Source: Ulva prolifera (Eukaryota; Chlorophyta; Ulvophyceae; Ulvales; Ulvaceae). Taken from it: a DNA stretch of 64,000 bases. The DNA lies in NCBI GenBank assembly GCA_023078555.1, contig CM041196.1:11302985-11366984 (forward strand), in the 5' to 3' direction. Below the pieces are notes generated by a model that ran no database searches, had not been told where the DNA came from, and was given only the letters and a program-made list of their open reading frames with translations. Positions 27,501 to 37,233 of this stretch are shown in pieces. A program made the position numbers and the translations under genes. Each line of letters begins with the position of its first letter. The first letter of the stretch is position 1.

Positions 27501-28241
27501 ATTACATGACATTCTTCCGGGTGAGGCGTCGGTCGTGAGATTGGTCAACGTCAAGCACTCAAAGCCTCGCGATGGAACTTGTACCTACCTTCTGGTCGCT
27601 TCTTCCGTCAGCTGGCTGTCCCCAACCGTCCTCCTGTTGGTTGTGTCAATACCCCTCTTCCTTGTTGGTGATTTTGGAAGGCTGCCCGCTCGGTGCCTCC
27701 CGCTCAGTATGCTCAGATGGGATCACTCCTCGCTCCTTTCCTGGAACAGCGTCACAGCCCTGATCTGGAATTATGTACCTCGTATGACCCAGCACATGAT
27801 TGCGCTTGTTGCTGCAACTATTAATGCACTGATGCCCTCACTTGCTGCCCATGTTTCCCTGACCATGGCCACATTTTGCGGGATCTCAATCTTGATGTAG
27901 TTTGCTTGTTGCGTGTGTGGCTTTCGCTGTGCATGCCTTGGATGTGTGTGTGTGTGACGCTGACTTGGCATGTGGCTGTGCAGGCTCAGGAGTTGTGCAG
28001 GGTGCTCAAGCAGCACCGGGTCGCGACGCACGTCAACCTCATCCCCTGGAACCCGGTTGCCGACGGCGACTTCCAGCGCCCGAGCCGCACCGGCGTCGAC
28101 CGCTTCCGGAAGGTTCTGGAGGCCAACGGCCTAGAGGTCACGGTGCGCATCACCCGCGGCCTCGATGCCGCGGCGGCGTGCGGCCAGCTGCGCAACCAGA
28201 ACCAGGCGCAGGCGCTGCAAGAGTTCTCGCCGCTGGAGTGA
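23091..28241 (+). CDS. rlmN: RlmN-type radical SAM RNA adenine-C2 methyltransferase, probably organellar
   Basis: Seven exons join with exact phases: 23091-23277, 23389-23600, 23788-23985, 24554-24686, 25305-25506, 27310-27448 and 27984-28241, giving 442 residues. Known role of the family: methylation of A2503 of 23S rRNA and A37 of some tRNAs by radical chemistry. The 4Fe-4S motif [16 protein letters not shown] holds Cys202, 206 and 209. The two further catalytic cysteines are in TACVSSQ (Cys195) and AACGQL (Cys423). [20 protein letters not shown] and [11 protein letters not shown] are also family signatures. The first ~60 residues are Arg/Ser/Ala-rich and absent from bacterial homologues, so plastid or mitochondrial import is likely. 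An in-frame ATG at 22932 would lengthen this leader. The sixth intron appears to use a GC donor (TACCAG/GCACGT). Confidence 0.93.
24930..25272 (+). repeat. Diverged duplication inside an rlmN intron
   Basis: Segments of about 130 bp at about 24,930-25,060 and 25,145-25,272 align along their length. They share TGCATGCAAACAT.CCGCTGTAT.CGACTGC and the upstream CCGTCCGTCCTCT block. It lies in the intron 24687-25304. A short (TG)n at about 24,459-24,499 lies in the preceding intron. Confidence 0.7.
25512..25537 (+). repeat. Poly-C tract just after a splice donor
   Basis: A run of about 26 C follows the GTGCGC donor at 25507 in rlmN. It parallels the tract at 1319 in the first gene. Confidence 0.9.
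25960..26848 (+). repeat. Pair of ~80-bp direct repeats in an rlmN intron
   Basis: The blocks at about 25,964-26,043 and 26,769-26,848 are nearly identical (three or four changes). Both keep an open frame on each strand; the plus strand reads [15 protein letters not shown]. No known element or gene is recognised. They sit 805 bases apart in the large intron 25507-27309. Confidence 0.8.
27137..27297 (+). repeat. Tandem repeat, 74-bp unit, two copies plus a stub
   Basis: The unit starts TGTCACGCGGGAGAAATTCA at 27137 and again at 27211, with a partial third start at 27285. It ends just before the acceptor at 27309 in rlmN. Confidence 0.85.
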
Positions 28242-29880
28242 TGTCGGGGAGGCCGTTTGGATTCCAAGGCATTCTGACTTTTCTAGCCTGATGCTTCTGA
28301 TGACGGGTCTGTCCCAAAACCCCCCAAAAACGTGCACCGCTTGGTTGGGGCAGAAGACAGGTGGCCCGTCAGCTTTACATAAAAGTAAAGTAAATTTGAA
28401 TTTACTGAGCCGTTTCCTATTGGACATTGACAACTCCGAATTAACGGGACCACATATGCCGACGTGGATGTGTGTGAGACTGGAGCATCGTACAGTGCTG
28501 TGAGCCTCGTGTTGCGCAGCTAATGCAGATCAACTGTTGTAAGATTGTCACATCTGCGCTCATCAGGGTGCCGCTGGAATTGCCAATCTCGGGCTGGGAT
28601 TCTCCACCCCTGTCTAATTGACGGGCCCCGACCCAGCTTGAAGGAATGCAACTCTCCTGCAACATGTGAAAAATTAGGCTCAGCTGGTTGGCATTTATAT
28701 ATATACATGTACAGGCGCCTGACGCTTCAAGATACTGTGTGATGTTAGTTGATGATCCTGTCTGGATTCAGAAACCTTCAAGTGTGTTTTTTCTGAATTT
28801 GCCATGACACAAGCGCTTGCTGATGAACGCCTGTCACGGATCACAGAGATAGATTTACCTGGTACAACACCTAGAAAAAGCGTAATAAGCAATGCTACTT
28901 GAGAACTTGTCATGTACATAAAGTGATGTGGCAAGCAACTTGCAGGGCATGACCATGTCATGACACCTCACAGCAATGGAATTTACACTATCGTAACTCA
29001 TATTTCTGCGGATCAAGACCACGATGGCCTGATGCCCAGCCATCGCGCTGGGACATCATTTTTAATATGCCAGTTTTGTCAGGCCTCACAATCACCCTCC
29101 GAAAACCAATCGGGAAATCTCAGCGCCCCCTGTGCCGACTCGAGCTCTGGCTGATGCAAAGATCGTCTGCCCTCCCAGGCCAGCTCGACACCTCCAATGC
29201 GTGATCCTGACTTTCTGCTCCTCCACAGCCAATGCTATGCCCCTGAGACACGTCACGCGACACCATCATGCCACCCTTTATTTAGCGTTGCACTGTGAAA
29301 CAGCGGCAACATAAATGACCCCGGAGCGATGCAGATGCACCGATCAGGGGCGTACAACAAAATCTCCACCGGTAGCTGCGCGCTTGGCAGGCCAAAGTCC
29401 GCCAAGGCAGCCTGTGACTACGTTCCAACGCAAACAAGACCACACCAGTGCACCAAATACAACACATTCATGCAGCTCCCGAAACAACACACAACATCGC
29501 AGCAGTGATGGAGCACCACTGGCGCAGCTGACCAGCAAGATAGCTATTCGTGCTTGTCCACACCCCTCATTAATCCAGTGGCAACATCCACTAGGTATCT
29601 CCAGCTTATATTCTGCCGTGGTCAGAGGACATATGAGCATGCCACTGGCCCTAGGCTGAAAAGCGTTGAGCGTGCAGCTGCATCCTCTGCCTGTTGACCA
29701 CGGACCATGCCAACCACCGCGCAGACCCGTCGAGAAAACCATCGGCGGTCATCTGCAGCAGCACAATTGTTCGAGACCCTGCTGCCATGCGCCTGACCTT
29801 CCACCAAAGCACAAGGCACTTGAGGACAGACCCCCTGTGGCGAGGTGAGACCACTTCGCTCGAACATGGGTGCCGCCAGC
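28242..29880. other. Convergent intergenic region with one R1 copy
   Basis: This lies between the 3' ends of rlmN (+) and the TPR-methyltransferase gene (-) and should contain both 3' UTRs. Apart from the R1 copy at 28,381 I see no exon with convincing composition. The frames near 29.3-29.9 kb are Cys/Trp-rich and look non-coding. Confidence 0.5.
28381..28459 (-). mobile_element. R1 SINE-like repeat copy
   Basis: This is the same ~75-bp block as at 14,914 and 42,111, with about 95% identity by eye and the same orientation. No target duplication was found. Confidence 0.65.
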
Positions 29881-32787
29881 TCAGTGCGAGCGGCTGTCAA
29901 GCACAAACACAAAGATGTCCCCTGCAATCGGCTGCCCCCCATTACACCGGATCGTCGCCGCCTCGCACGTCACCAGCACCCACCCCGCATCCCTCGCCGC
30001 ACACTCGACATACCCCCGCACATGCTGGAACCGGCCCGTCAATGTCGCGATGTAGCCCCGATCGAAGCCCCCATCCAGTCCCCGGACCCGGTCCCCGTCC
30101 ACCGCCGCGCAGCCGTCGTGGCTCTCCGTCGACAGCGCAAACAGGCACCCTGGCCGTGCAACCGCGGCCGCCGCCGCAAACACCGGCGCGAGATCGCCGA
30201 GGTACACGAGGACGTCCGCCGCCACAACGAGGTCCACCGGCGGCCGCCCCTCGATGCGCTGCCCCTGCAGGAACCCTACCAGCTCACCGACGCAGAGCTC
30301 GTCGTAGCAGCCCTTGCTGCGGGCCTTGTCGACCATCTTGGGCGAGAGGTCAACGCCACGCAGGCTGCCGACGTGCGGCCGCAGGCGCGGCCCCATGAGG
30401 CCGGTGCCGCAGCCGAGGTCGAGGCAGGAGCCCCAGTAGCCGCCACGCTCCGGCGAGCCGATGCCGCCGTCGTGCGTCGAGCCGACCTGCACCCTCATGC
30501 GCCATGAGATTGGTAACGCTTACACGCAGGGTGGGAGTCACAACTGGATACGCATATGCTTGTACTTCGCTGCCCCTGGGCGCACAGGCTGGCCTGCGGA
30601 CAATTTGTGTTCACTACATCACAAAGCAACCGTCGCCGACGACACTCCGTAGGTGCGAGCGTGGGCAAGAGCGGACACGGGACCCCCAGCAGATGGAAGA
30701 GGCTGACCCCCGCCCCCCACCCCAAAAGGTAGAGGACACCCCCTAGACATGTAGAGCCTACCCGTTGTGGAGGTAGTCACTGTCCACAAAAACAAAAAAA
30801 TCGGTTGGGGGGTGCACCTGGTCGGCGGCGGCAGTGATGGCGTCCATGAGGAGGGTGGGAGTGCGGTACTGCAGAGCCTTGACGAGGTGCGAATCAAAAT
30901 TGTCAGCGTAGCAGTCAAAGAGGGACGCGACGTGGCTGGGGGGTGCACGACGCACATCCTCGCCGGAGAGCACGCCAACCCAGAAGAGAGCCTGCACACG
31001 CATGGAATGCTGACACACACACGTGGACTGCCGGTGTGGAGTCTGGCAGGCAGGCACGACACCGTTGTCGCCAATGGTATGGCCAGCTATTTTGATACAG
31101 TGGATAATTCTTGTGCTTGTGGGGCCAGGCTGAGCAGGCTTCGTGTGGCCAGTGTCTGCGGTGAGTTTGTGTGGTGGGTGCTTATGGTGCCAAGATGTGG
31201 TGCACTTCAGATAGGGAAGTGAATCAGGGTGAGGCAAGACTGCACATGAGATGGAAATGCGGCATAAGTTCAGATGGACAGATCAACTTGAAATAATAAA
31301 ATGTTAAAACAGTAACAGAAGTCGTATATGCAATCGTATCACAGCGAATCTCACAACACACCACCGAGGTTGCAGTGGGATCCAGTCCCTGGTATCATAT
31401 GAAGTTGTAGCAGTGTGAAACATGAGAGGAAGCCACAGAGCGGCAGTCAATGACATGCATACCTGCTCATCTGCAGGATAGTGTTCCAGGTGACGCCTGT
31501 AGTGGAGGAGAGCTTCCTGCTGCCTCCTCAGCTGTCTCAGAGCCGATGCACACTTGAAGTTGGCTCGGGGATGGCTGGGATCCAACGCAAGGACTGATTT
31601 GCAGACCTGCAGCCAAAGCACATGTTGCAAGCAGCGGCGTTTGCATTCCATCTCGTGTGCTGGAGGCGCTGTGTCCACACTGGCTTTGCTTGGCAGAGCC
31701 ACAGAGCATTGCTGTGGCCTGGAGTCACGGCCTGAGAATATGGAATGAGAAACTAATATGGCAGTCACGGCCAGATGTGGGCAATTCTTCGTGCACGTTT
31801 GAAACAGCGGTACAGCAACAGGACATTCTCCCATGGCATGATCAGTGCCACGCGGTGTAGAGCAGATGCTTCTACGAATGACGATCTGCATGATCGACGT
31901 TCATTGTCACTTAAGTTATAGAGTCGATATCTATGCTATCGCGATGCACCACATCGATGTTGGACCATAAGAGGGCGATTGGTGTGGGGCAACGCTCGGG
32001 TGTCACACGTGCCACAGGCTCAGATAACCAATATGACACATGAAACAACACAGCAGATGTAGCATGAAGCGAAATGTCACTGACTCAGAGACGACTCGGA
32101 TTGCTTCAAAGCACTGAGCCGCGACGGGAGACCTACGGAGCCTCCATGGCGCCCCCGCGATCAACAGCTGTGGTATTGGCGATGGTGTCCTGTGGCGAAT
32201 GCCACACCCCACACCATTAAATTTGATATGTTACATCACCATATGCTGCAGCCATGGAACCCGGACGCGGTCGTGCACGGCTGACAGCGAGGAGCATACC
32301 TCAGTGACGCGAGTGAATCGCTTGAGATGCGTGAGAGGCTTCACCAGACTCATCAGAAATTTCGTGTTGAAAGGATCTTTGTCAACAGCTCGCTGAAAGG
32401 CATCAACAGCTTGATGCCAGTTTTCCGCGACATCGTGGGCGACACCCAGTGAATGACGGTACTTTGGCTGTGACGGATCCAGAACGATGGCTCGCTGGAT
32501 GTGGTCACAAGCCACCGTCAGCTGCAGGCACCCAGCCATCAACAAAGATAATGGCGACAATTGAGAATAGAGCCTCCTGTATCTACTCAGATGCACGCTG
32601 GACCCCGGGCAAGCAGCCGGAGGAAACGGACCTCGTCAGTGCCATGGCGTTGCACCAGCAGGGCACCAAGCAGGTGGTGTGCGTCCGCATTCAGCGAGTC
32701 CTGCTCAATGGCATGCTTGTACAAACGCTCGGCTTGCTCCAAGTCGCCATTCTTGTGCAAGTCCTGAGCCTGGATACTTACAGACAT
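29881..32787 (-). CDS. TPR-repeat SAM-dependent methyltransferase (COG4976-like)
   Basis: Five minus-strand exons all join in phase 0: 32787-32632, 32521-32300, 31606-31463, 30991-30818 and 30486-29881 (stop), 433 residues. The start ATG at 32787 opens MSVSIQAQDLHKNGDLEQAE, a first TPR unit. Two or three TPR units fill residues 1-175 (for example AVDAFQRAVDKDPFN). Next comes the linker typical of the bacterial 'methyltransferase with TPR repeats' group, PPSHVASLFDCYADNFDSHL...YRTP. A class I methyltransferase fold follows, with motif I CLDLGCGTG (about 253-261), GVDLSP and AADVLVYLGDL. The substrate is not known for this group. TPRs usually bind a partner protein. The similarity to bacterial proteins suggests an old bacterial or organellar acquisition. 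No targeting peptide is obvious. Confidence 0.9.
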
Positions 32788-32891
32788 GCAGTGATGAAAC
32801 AGGTGAGCATATGAGCTGTACTACGTCTACACGAACACAAATGTGATTTGCGAATTAATGCGTCGTTTCTGCTGTTTATGCGCAGGTTCTG

Positions 32892-33664
32892 TCACACACG
32901 TTGCACAAGCGGGAATGGATCGCTAGGTCTAGTTCCGGACGAACGATAGGATCTAAAGGCATGCCGTTCTAAGCATGTCACCATACGCATGAGATTAGAT
33001 CGCTGTGAACGTACTGTGTTCAGCGTTTCGCGTGCTGCATTCACACGCTCGAGGCTAGGTGTCAATCCGTCCAATCCCGGTAAAGAGGGCTTCTGCTGCA
33101 GCCAAGATACTGTCGCCGGCATTGAAATATACTGAGCATGAATAATGACTGCAAAGCAAAAGTATGTCCGTTTTAAGGACGTGCTGTGATGATGGCGCCC
33201 GAACAGATCAGGATGTCGTGCTAAGATATCCTGCGGAAATGTGAAACACCAGGGGGTAAAAGCATGGCAGGAGGTAAAGCGTGGCAGGAGGTACGTCCTG
33301 TCTCGTGAGAAATTGGGGCAGTGAACTGGTGTGATGAACACCAGACTGAAAGCCCTCTTCTCTTGCTGTCGAAAATGCCAAATGCATGCACAGGTCCAAG
33401 TCCTGAATTTCAAATGTACACGTCGACGTGCAGATCCAATTTGGCATGATGCAGGACATCACATGACGTGGATAAACTTGCACAATGGTCAATCATTTTG
33501 TTCAACTGTTGGAATTGTGTCGCTGTCGTACTCAGAACGCGACTCTGTATCGCGCTGCAGCGCTGGATCACCCGATTGAGATGCGTCACACGCCACGAAA
33601 CCTCGGATGGCCGCCGCTGCATCGACTCGACTGGCACGGCGGCCTTTAGCCCGCAGCATTGCAC
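32892..33664 (-). CDS. Probable coiled-coil protein, 3' exons
   Basis: Two minus-strand stretches look like exons. One, at about 33,645-33,480, reads SEVSWRVTHLNRVIQRCSAI and continues in heptad-like fashion. The other, from about 33,115 to the stop at 32,892, follows a GGCTGCAG acceptor and reads QKPSLPGLDGLTPSLERVNA and beyond. The intron between them was not fixed to the base. The gene ends about 100 bases before the TPR-methyltransferase start, in the same orientation, and its 5' exons were not found. No family is recognised. Confidence 0.4.
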
Positions 33665-36207
33665 AAATCCCTACGAGAGTATTCGCCCTCGAGATAACGT
33701 GCCCAGGCAGGTGTCCTGTGTGGCCAGGCTGCACTTCGAACGCACGTCCTCGAATCAAAGACAATCTATAGACCTGTACGTACGGTATACGAGCAAGGCA
33801 AGAGCATGTGATGCAATGCAGGTGCACATGGGTGACCACGCACGCCGCCATCGAATTCGATTCTCCATTGATCGTGTAGAGAATCCATGTGTGGCTCCGT
33901 GCAGTTGTGCTGCGTAATGTCTGGTGCCGTAAACTGACACCATCGAGACTGCTTCCATGGTCGATCACGATGGCGATGCATCGCGATGGCCCGGACATGC
34001 CCAGACACATAGTACCACTACTAATGTCACAGTGTAGTTGCAAAGGACAGAGGCCGGGCATCGAGCCATTGCTAGGAATTCACACGCAAATCCACTCATC
34101 CACCAGTTCGGTGTCACCATGTATGTATGTAGATGTCTCGACTGGCTCAGATCGATGAATGCCAGTTCTCACTCGGTCACCCGCAGTGCGTGGTGTGCAT
34201 TGACTTTCCCACGATCGTTCTGGCGGTTCTCCAGAACACTACCAGTCAGATATTCTTAGCGGTTTCTCTTAGACGATGATCTAGCTGAGAGATACGGATG
34301 GTGCTTCGCGAAGGGATGTGTCTGTGACGGCACTGGATCTGTCAAATCAGGCGTGGTATCTCTCGAGATGAGGCGTCGTGAGGTCATCTGTTGCAAGGGG
34401 TCGCGAAAGCGGATCACGTGAAACATCAGCACTTCTGAGCACGCACCGAGCGCATAGCTGTGATGTGTGACTCGCACTGTTGTGTACTAGTCCTCCATCC
34501 CAGTTAAGCATTTTGCTGCCTGTTGCATGTGGCCAAATCTCCCTGTGACATGGGCAATGGACCCAATAACACAGAAGCTCCCATCGCATCCAAGGCCGCA
34601 AACGCTTTTCCTTGGGGCCAGAAGTATTTAGGATATCATCAATTCTGCAGTTTCGCGGGAGATCCGATGCTGTCAGCTGCATGTGCACTGCTGTGCGCTA
34701 TGTGTCCTGGGCGACCTGACTTACATATCCCAAGAGACACCTCAAAAGACGATGAAATGCCATGGTGCACGCCTCTCGTGTGAGTCAGAAGTACAAGGGC
34801 AGAAACACAGGTGGCGTTGCGTTCTTTGTGAGAGTGTGGCAATCCAGTAATACGACCGCCATCTTTTGAGATACCACTGGATTGCCACAGAGAGCCTGTG
34901 CGTGTGAGGGGCATATCCCAAGATGCTCCAAATGCTATCAAGACTGACATGCAACAGGAAGGTTGAGCCTTCAAGAAGTGGACTACCGGGACAAGCTACG
35001 ACTCTGGGAAGTTACCATATTCTGTGTTCGGGCTGCGACCCCACATTTGTATCTGAACAACAGGATATCTCTCCCAAACCAGGGCCACTCACTGAAACTG
35101 CATGTACTGACTATGCATGACTGGGCAGCTGCGGCCCTTCACAGCTCGGGCCACTGACCATTGGGAATTCCATTCGCAGATCATGCACTAACTAAAACGA
35201 TTCCATGTGGATGCTTGTGCACCTGTGCAGGTTGCCAACAGTTCCTGGCAAAGTGGTGACACATCCGAGGCAGAACAATTGTGCATAAGGTTGTCCTTGA
35301 CCAAGTGGCAACTGCAGTGATCTGGCTCATACACCTTGATCACAACAAGGCATGCTTGACCAGGTGCTAAGCAATTGTGTCAGGGATCGGTGGCGCATCG
35401 CAGTAGACTTGGCACACTGCTGCATCTGCTGTCTGATGTGCAAATAGCGTTTAGTGTTTCGTGATGAAAATCGGAATCACGAGACACTTCTACACCAGAG
35501 AACAAGATCGTGGATGCTGGAAAATTCATCTAAGCATCCACACAGCATGAATCATGTCAACTTACTGCCACGAAAAGGCATGACCCAAGAGACGAAAAAT
35601 CATGACCCAAAAAAAACAATAGCACTTTCATCAAATCATGAAGTACTATTCTTGACCAATCCCGACGCCTGTCACAACGACGTGTGGCACAGCCACGGCG
35701 CCCTGCATCAGGCATGTACAGTGCTCCTGTACACGCATCTAATAGCTTTGCGGAGAAGGATGACACAGTGTGAATGATTCGCGCCCAGGCTCACAAGCGA
35801 TCACAATCCGCTGCTATGCGACATCAGCGCTGGGAAAGGCTCACGTTACGGCGAGTCAGCCCCATGCATCGCGAAGTGGGAAAGGTGCAAACGCTGTGAC
35901 ACAATTGTAGCATGGAACCGGACCACGGCTGTGCGTGTCGATCAGTACAGTTTTAGATCAATCTAACTTCTGATACAACTGCTGGGGTTTTACAGTGCGT
36001 AACAGATAGATATGCATAGCTAGCGCGCTGAAGTGCAAAACTGCTGGTCGGTGCAGTTGGCGCCGGCTCGACGTCAGGACAGGAAACTTCGGTTGAAAAC
36101 TTCGGAAGGTTTTTTAGTTTGCATCAGTCACTATTTCCAGTCGGCCACCTGCTGTTTCCCCCCCCCGCCCCACCGTTCTGCCAACAGCTGATTCTGTTTC
36201 CACACAG
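33665..36207. other. Region without a supported gene
   Basis: Long overlapping frames exist on both strands at 33.7-34.1 kb, but neither can be preferred; the 5' exons of the coiled-coil gene may lie there. From 34.1 to 36.2 kb I see only the hairpin copy at 34.84 kb and A-rich low-complexity patches near 35,600. Confidence 0.4.
34835..34889. repeat. Hairpin family H, copy 2
   Basis: TGTGGCAATCCAGT (34835-34848) and its exact complement (34876-34889) enclose a 27-base loop containing the ATACGACCGCCAT core. Confidence 0.75.
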
Positions 36208-36560
36208 CGCTTGCTTTCGAGGCGGTCACCAACGGACACCTGAAGTGCATCATAAGGCATCAGGCATCCATTTGATATGTCCTTGCCGGAGCTTGATAGT
36301 TACCCAGGGTGGCGTCCGGGGGGTGCCCCAGCTGCAGTGCCAGGTGCAGGGCTGTCTCAAGTCGAAAGCTGCGTGCGTGACAACCCGGATTCAAACGTAA
36401 ATCGTTGCAGGCTCATCGAACAAGAATACATTGTTGTCTCACGGCAGTTCTGGGCCGGTGCGCTTTGTTAACTTTCTGTGGGGTGAATTCTACACAGCAC
36501 TGGTGTCGGTATCAACCATTGCACTTGGCGGCAAAGCAGGGCCATTGTGGTGCAGAAATG
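36208..36560 (+). CDS. Possible ankyrin-like exons
   Basis: After a TTTCCACACAG acceptor, 36208 onward reads LAFEAVTNGHLKCIIRHQAS. After CTACACAG near 36,500, a second frame reads HWCRYQPLHLAAKQGHC. Both resemble ankyrin helices (PLHLAA..GH). They may be 5' exons of the gene at 37,234-41,220, but the joins could not be fixed. Intervening frames near 36,600-36,720 (VLQAVYQTLIDMLGLC) may also belong. Confidence 0.3.
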
Positions 36561-37233
36561 GACGACCAGTCAACGTACCAATGCAGCTGTCGAGCAGTAC
36601 TGGGCGCGCAGGAGGCAGGCGGTGTGCTTCGAGGCTGTTACAGCAGCATGCTCCCGCGTCGGATACGCAGGTTCTCCAAGCAGTATACCAAACGCTGATC
36701 GACATGCTCGGGCTGTGCGCAGGGGGCAAAGCAAGCTATGCCTAGTGGACCCTCATCCAGTTCAAAGTCTCCGTCGCCCACACGGCCGTGCAAGGCTGGT
36801 ACGGTCCTGGTCAGACTACCGCAGGCCAATTGACTTAGGCTGCGGGTTTTTGCATTGGCTTACAGTGTGACCGAGCTTCGCCTGAATGGTGCTGAGCTAT
36901 CATGTGGTCCACCCCCATCCAACAACCTTCTGATCGAGTCATCATTTGACCTCCTGCTCCAACATGAAAGCTCTTCCCTGTGAACCGAGAATTCAAACAT
37001 TGCCGCCCTGCTGCCCGACTATATGCCTTTCTGTGTGCTCCTGGACTGTGATGGCCGTTGGGAATCATGAACCAGCCGCTGAAGTTCTACAGTACCTTCA
37101 CAGCGCACAATGAACCGGCATACGTGACTCCGGTTGCATGGAGTCGTCAATGCCCTAAGAAGACGCCGCTCCGTGAATCTATGTTGTTGCTACTGAATGC
37201 CTGCATCGGCATGCCAAGTACCTGACCTCCCAG

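Noticed and set aside
29344-29942. Overlapping minus-strand ORFs of 100-130 codons
   Set aside because: Cys/Trp/Gly-rich composition and no splice context; probably 3' UTR and intergenic sequence.
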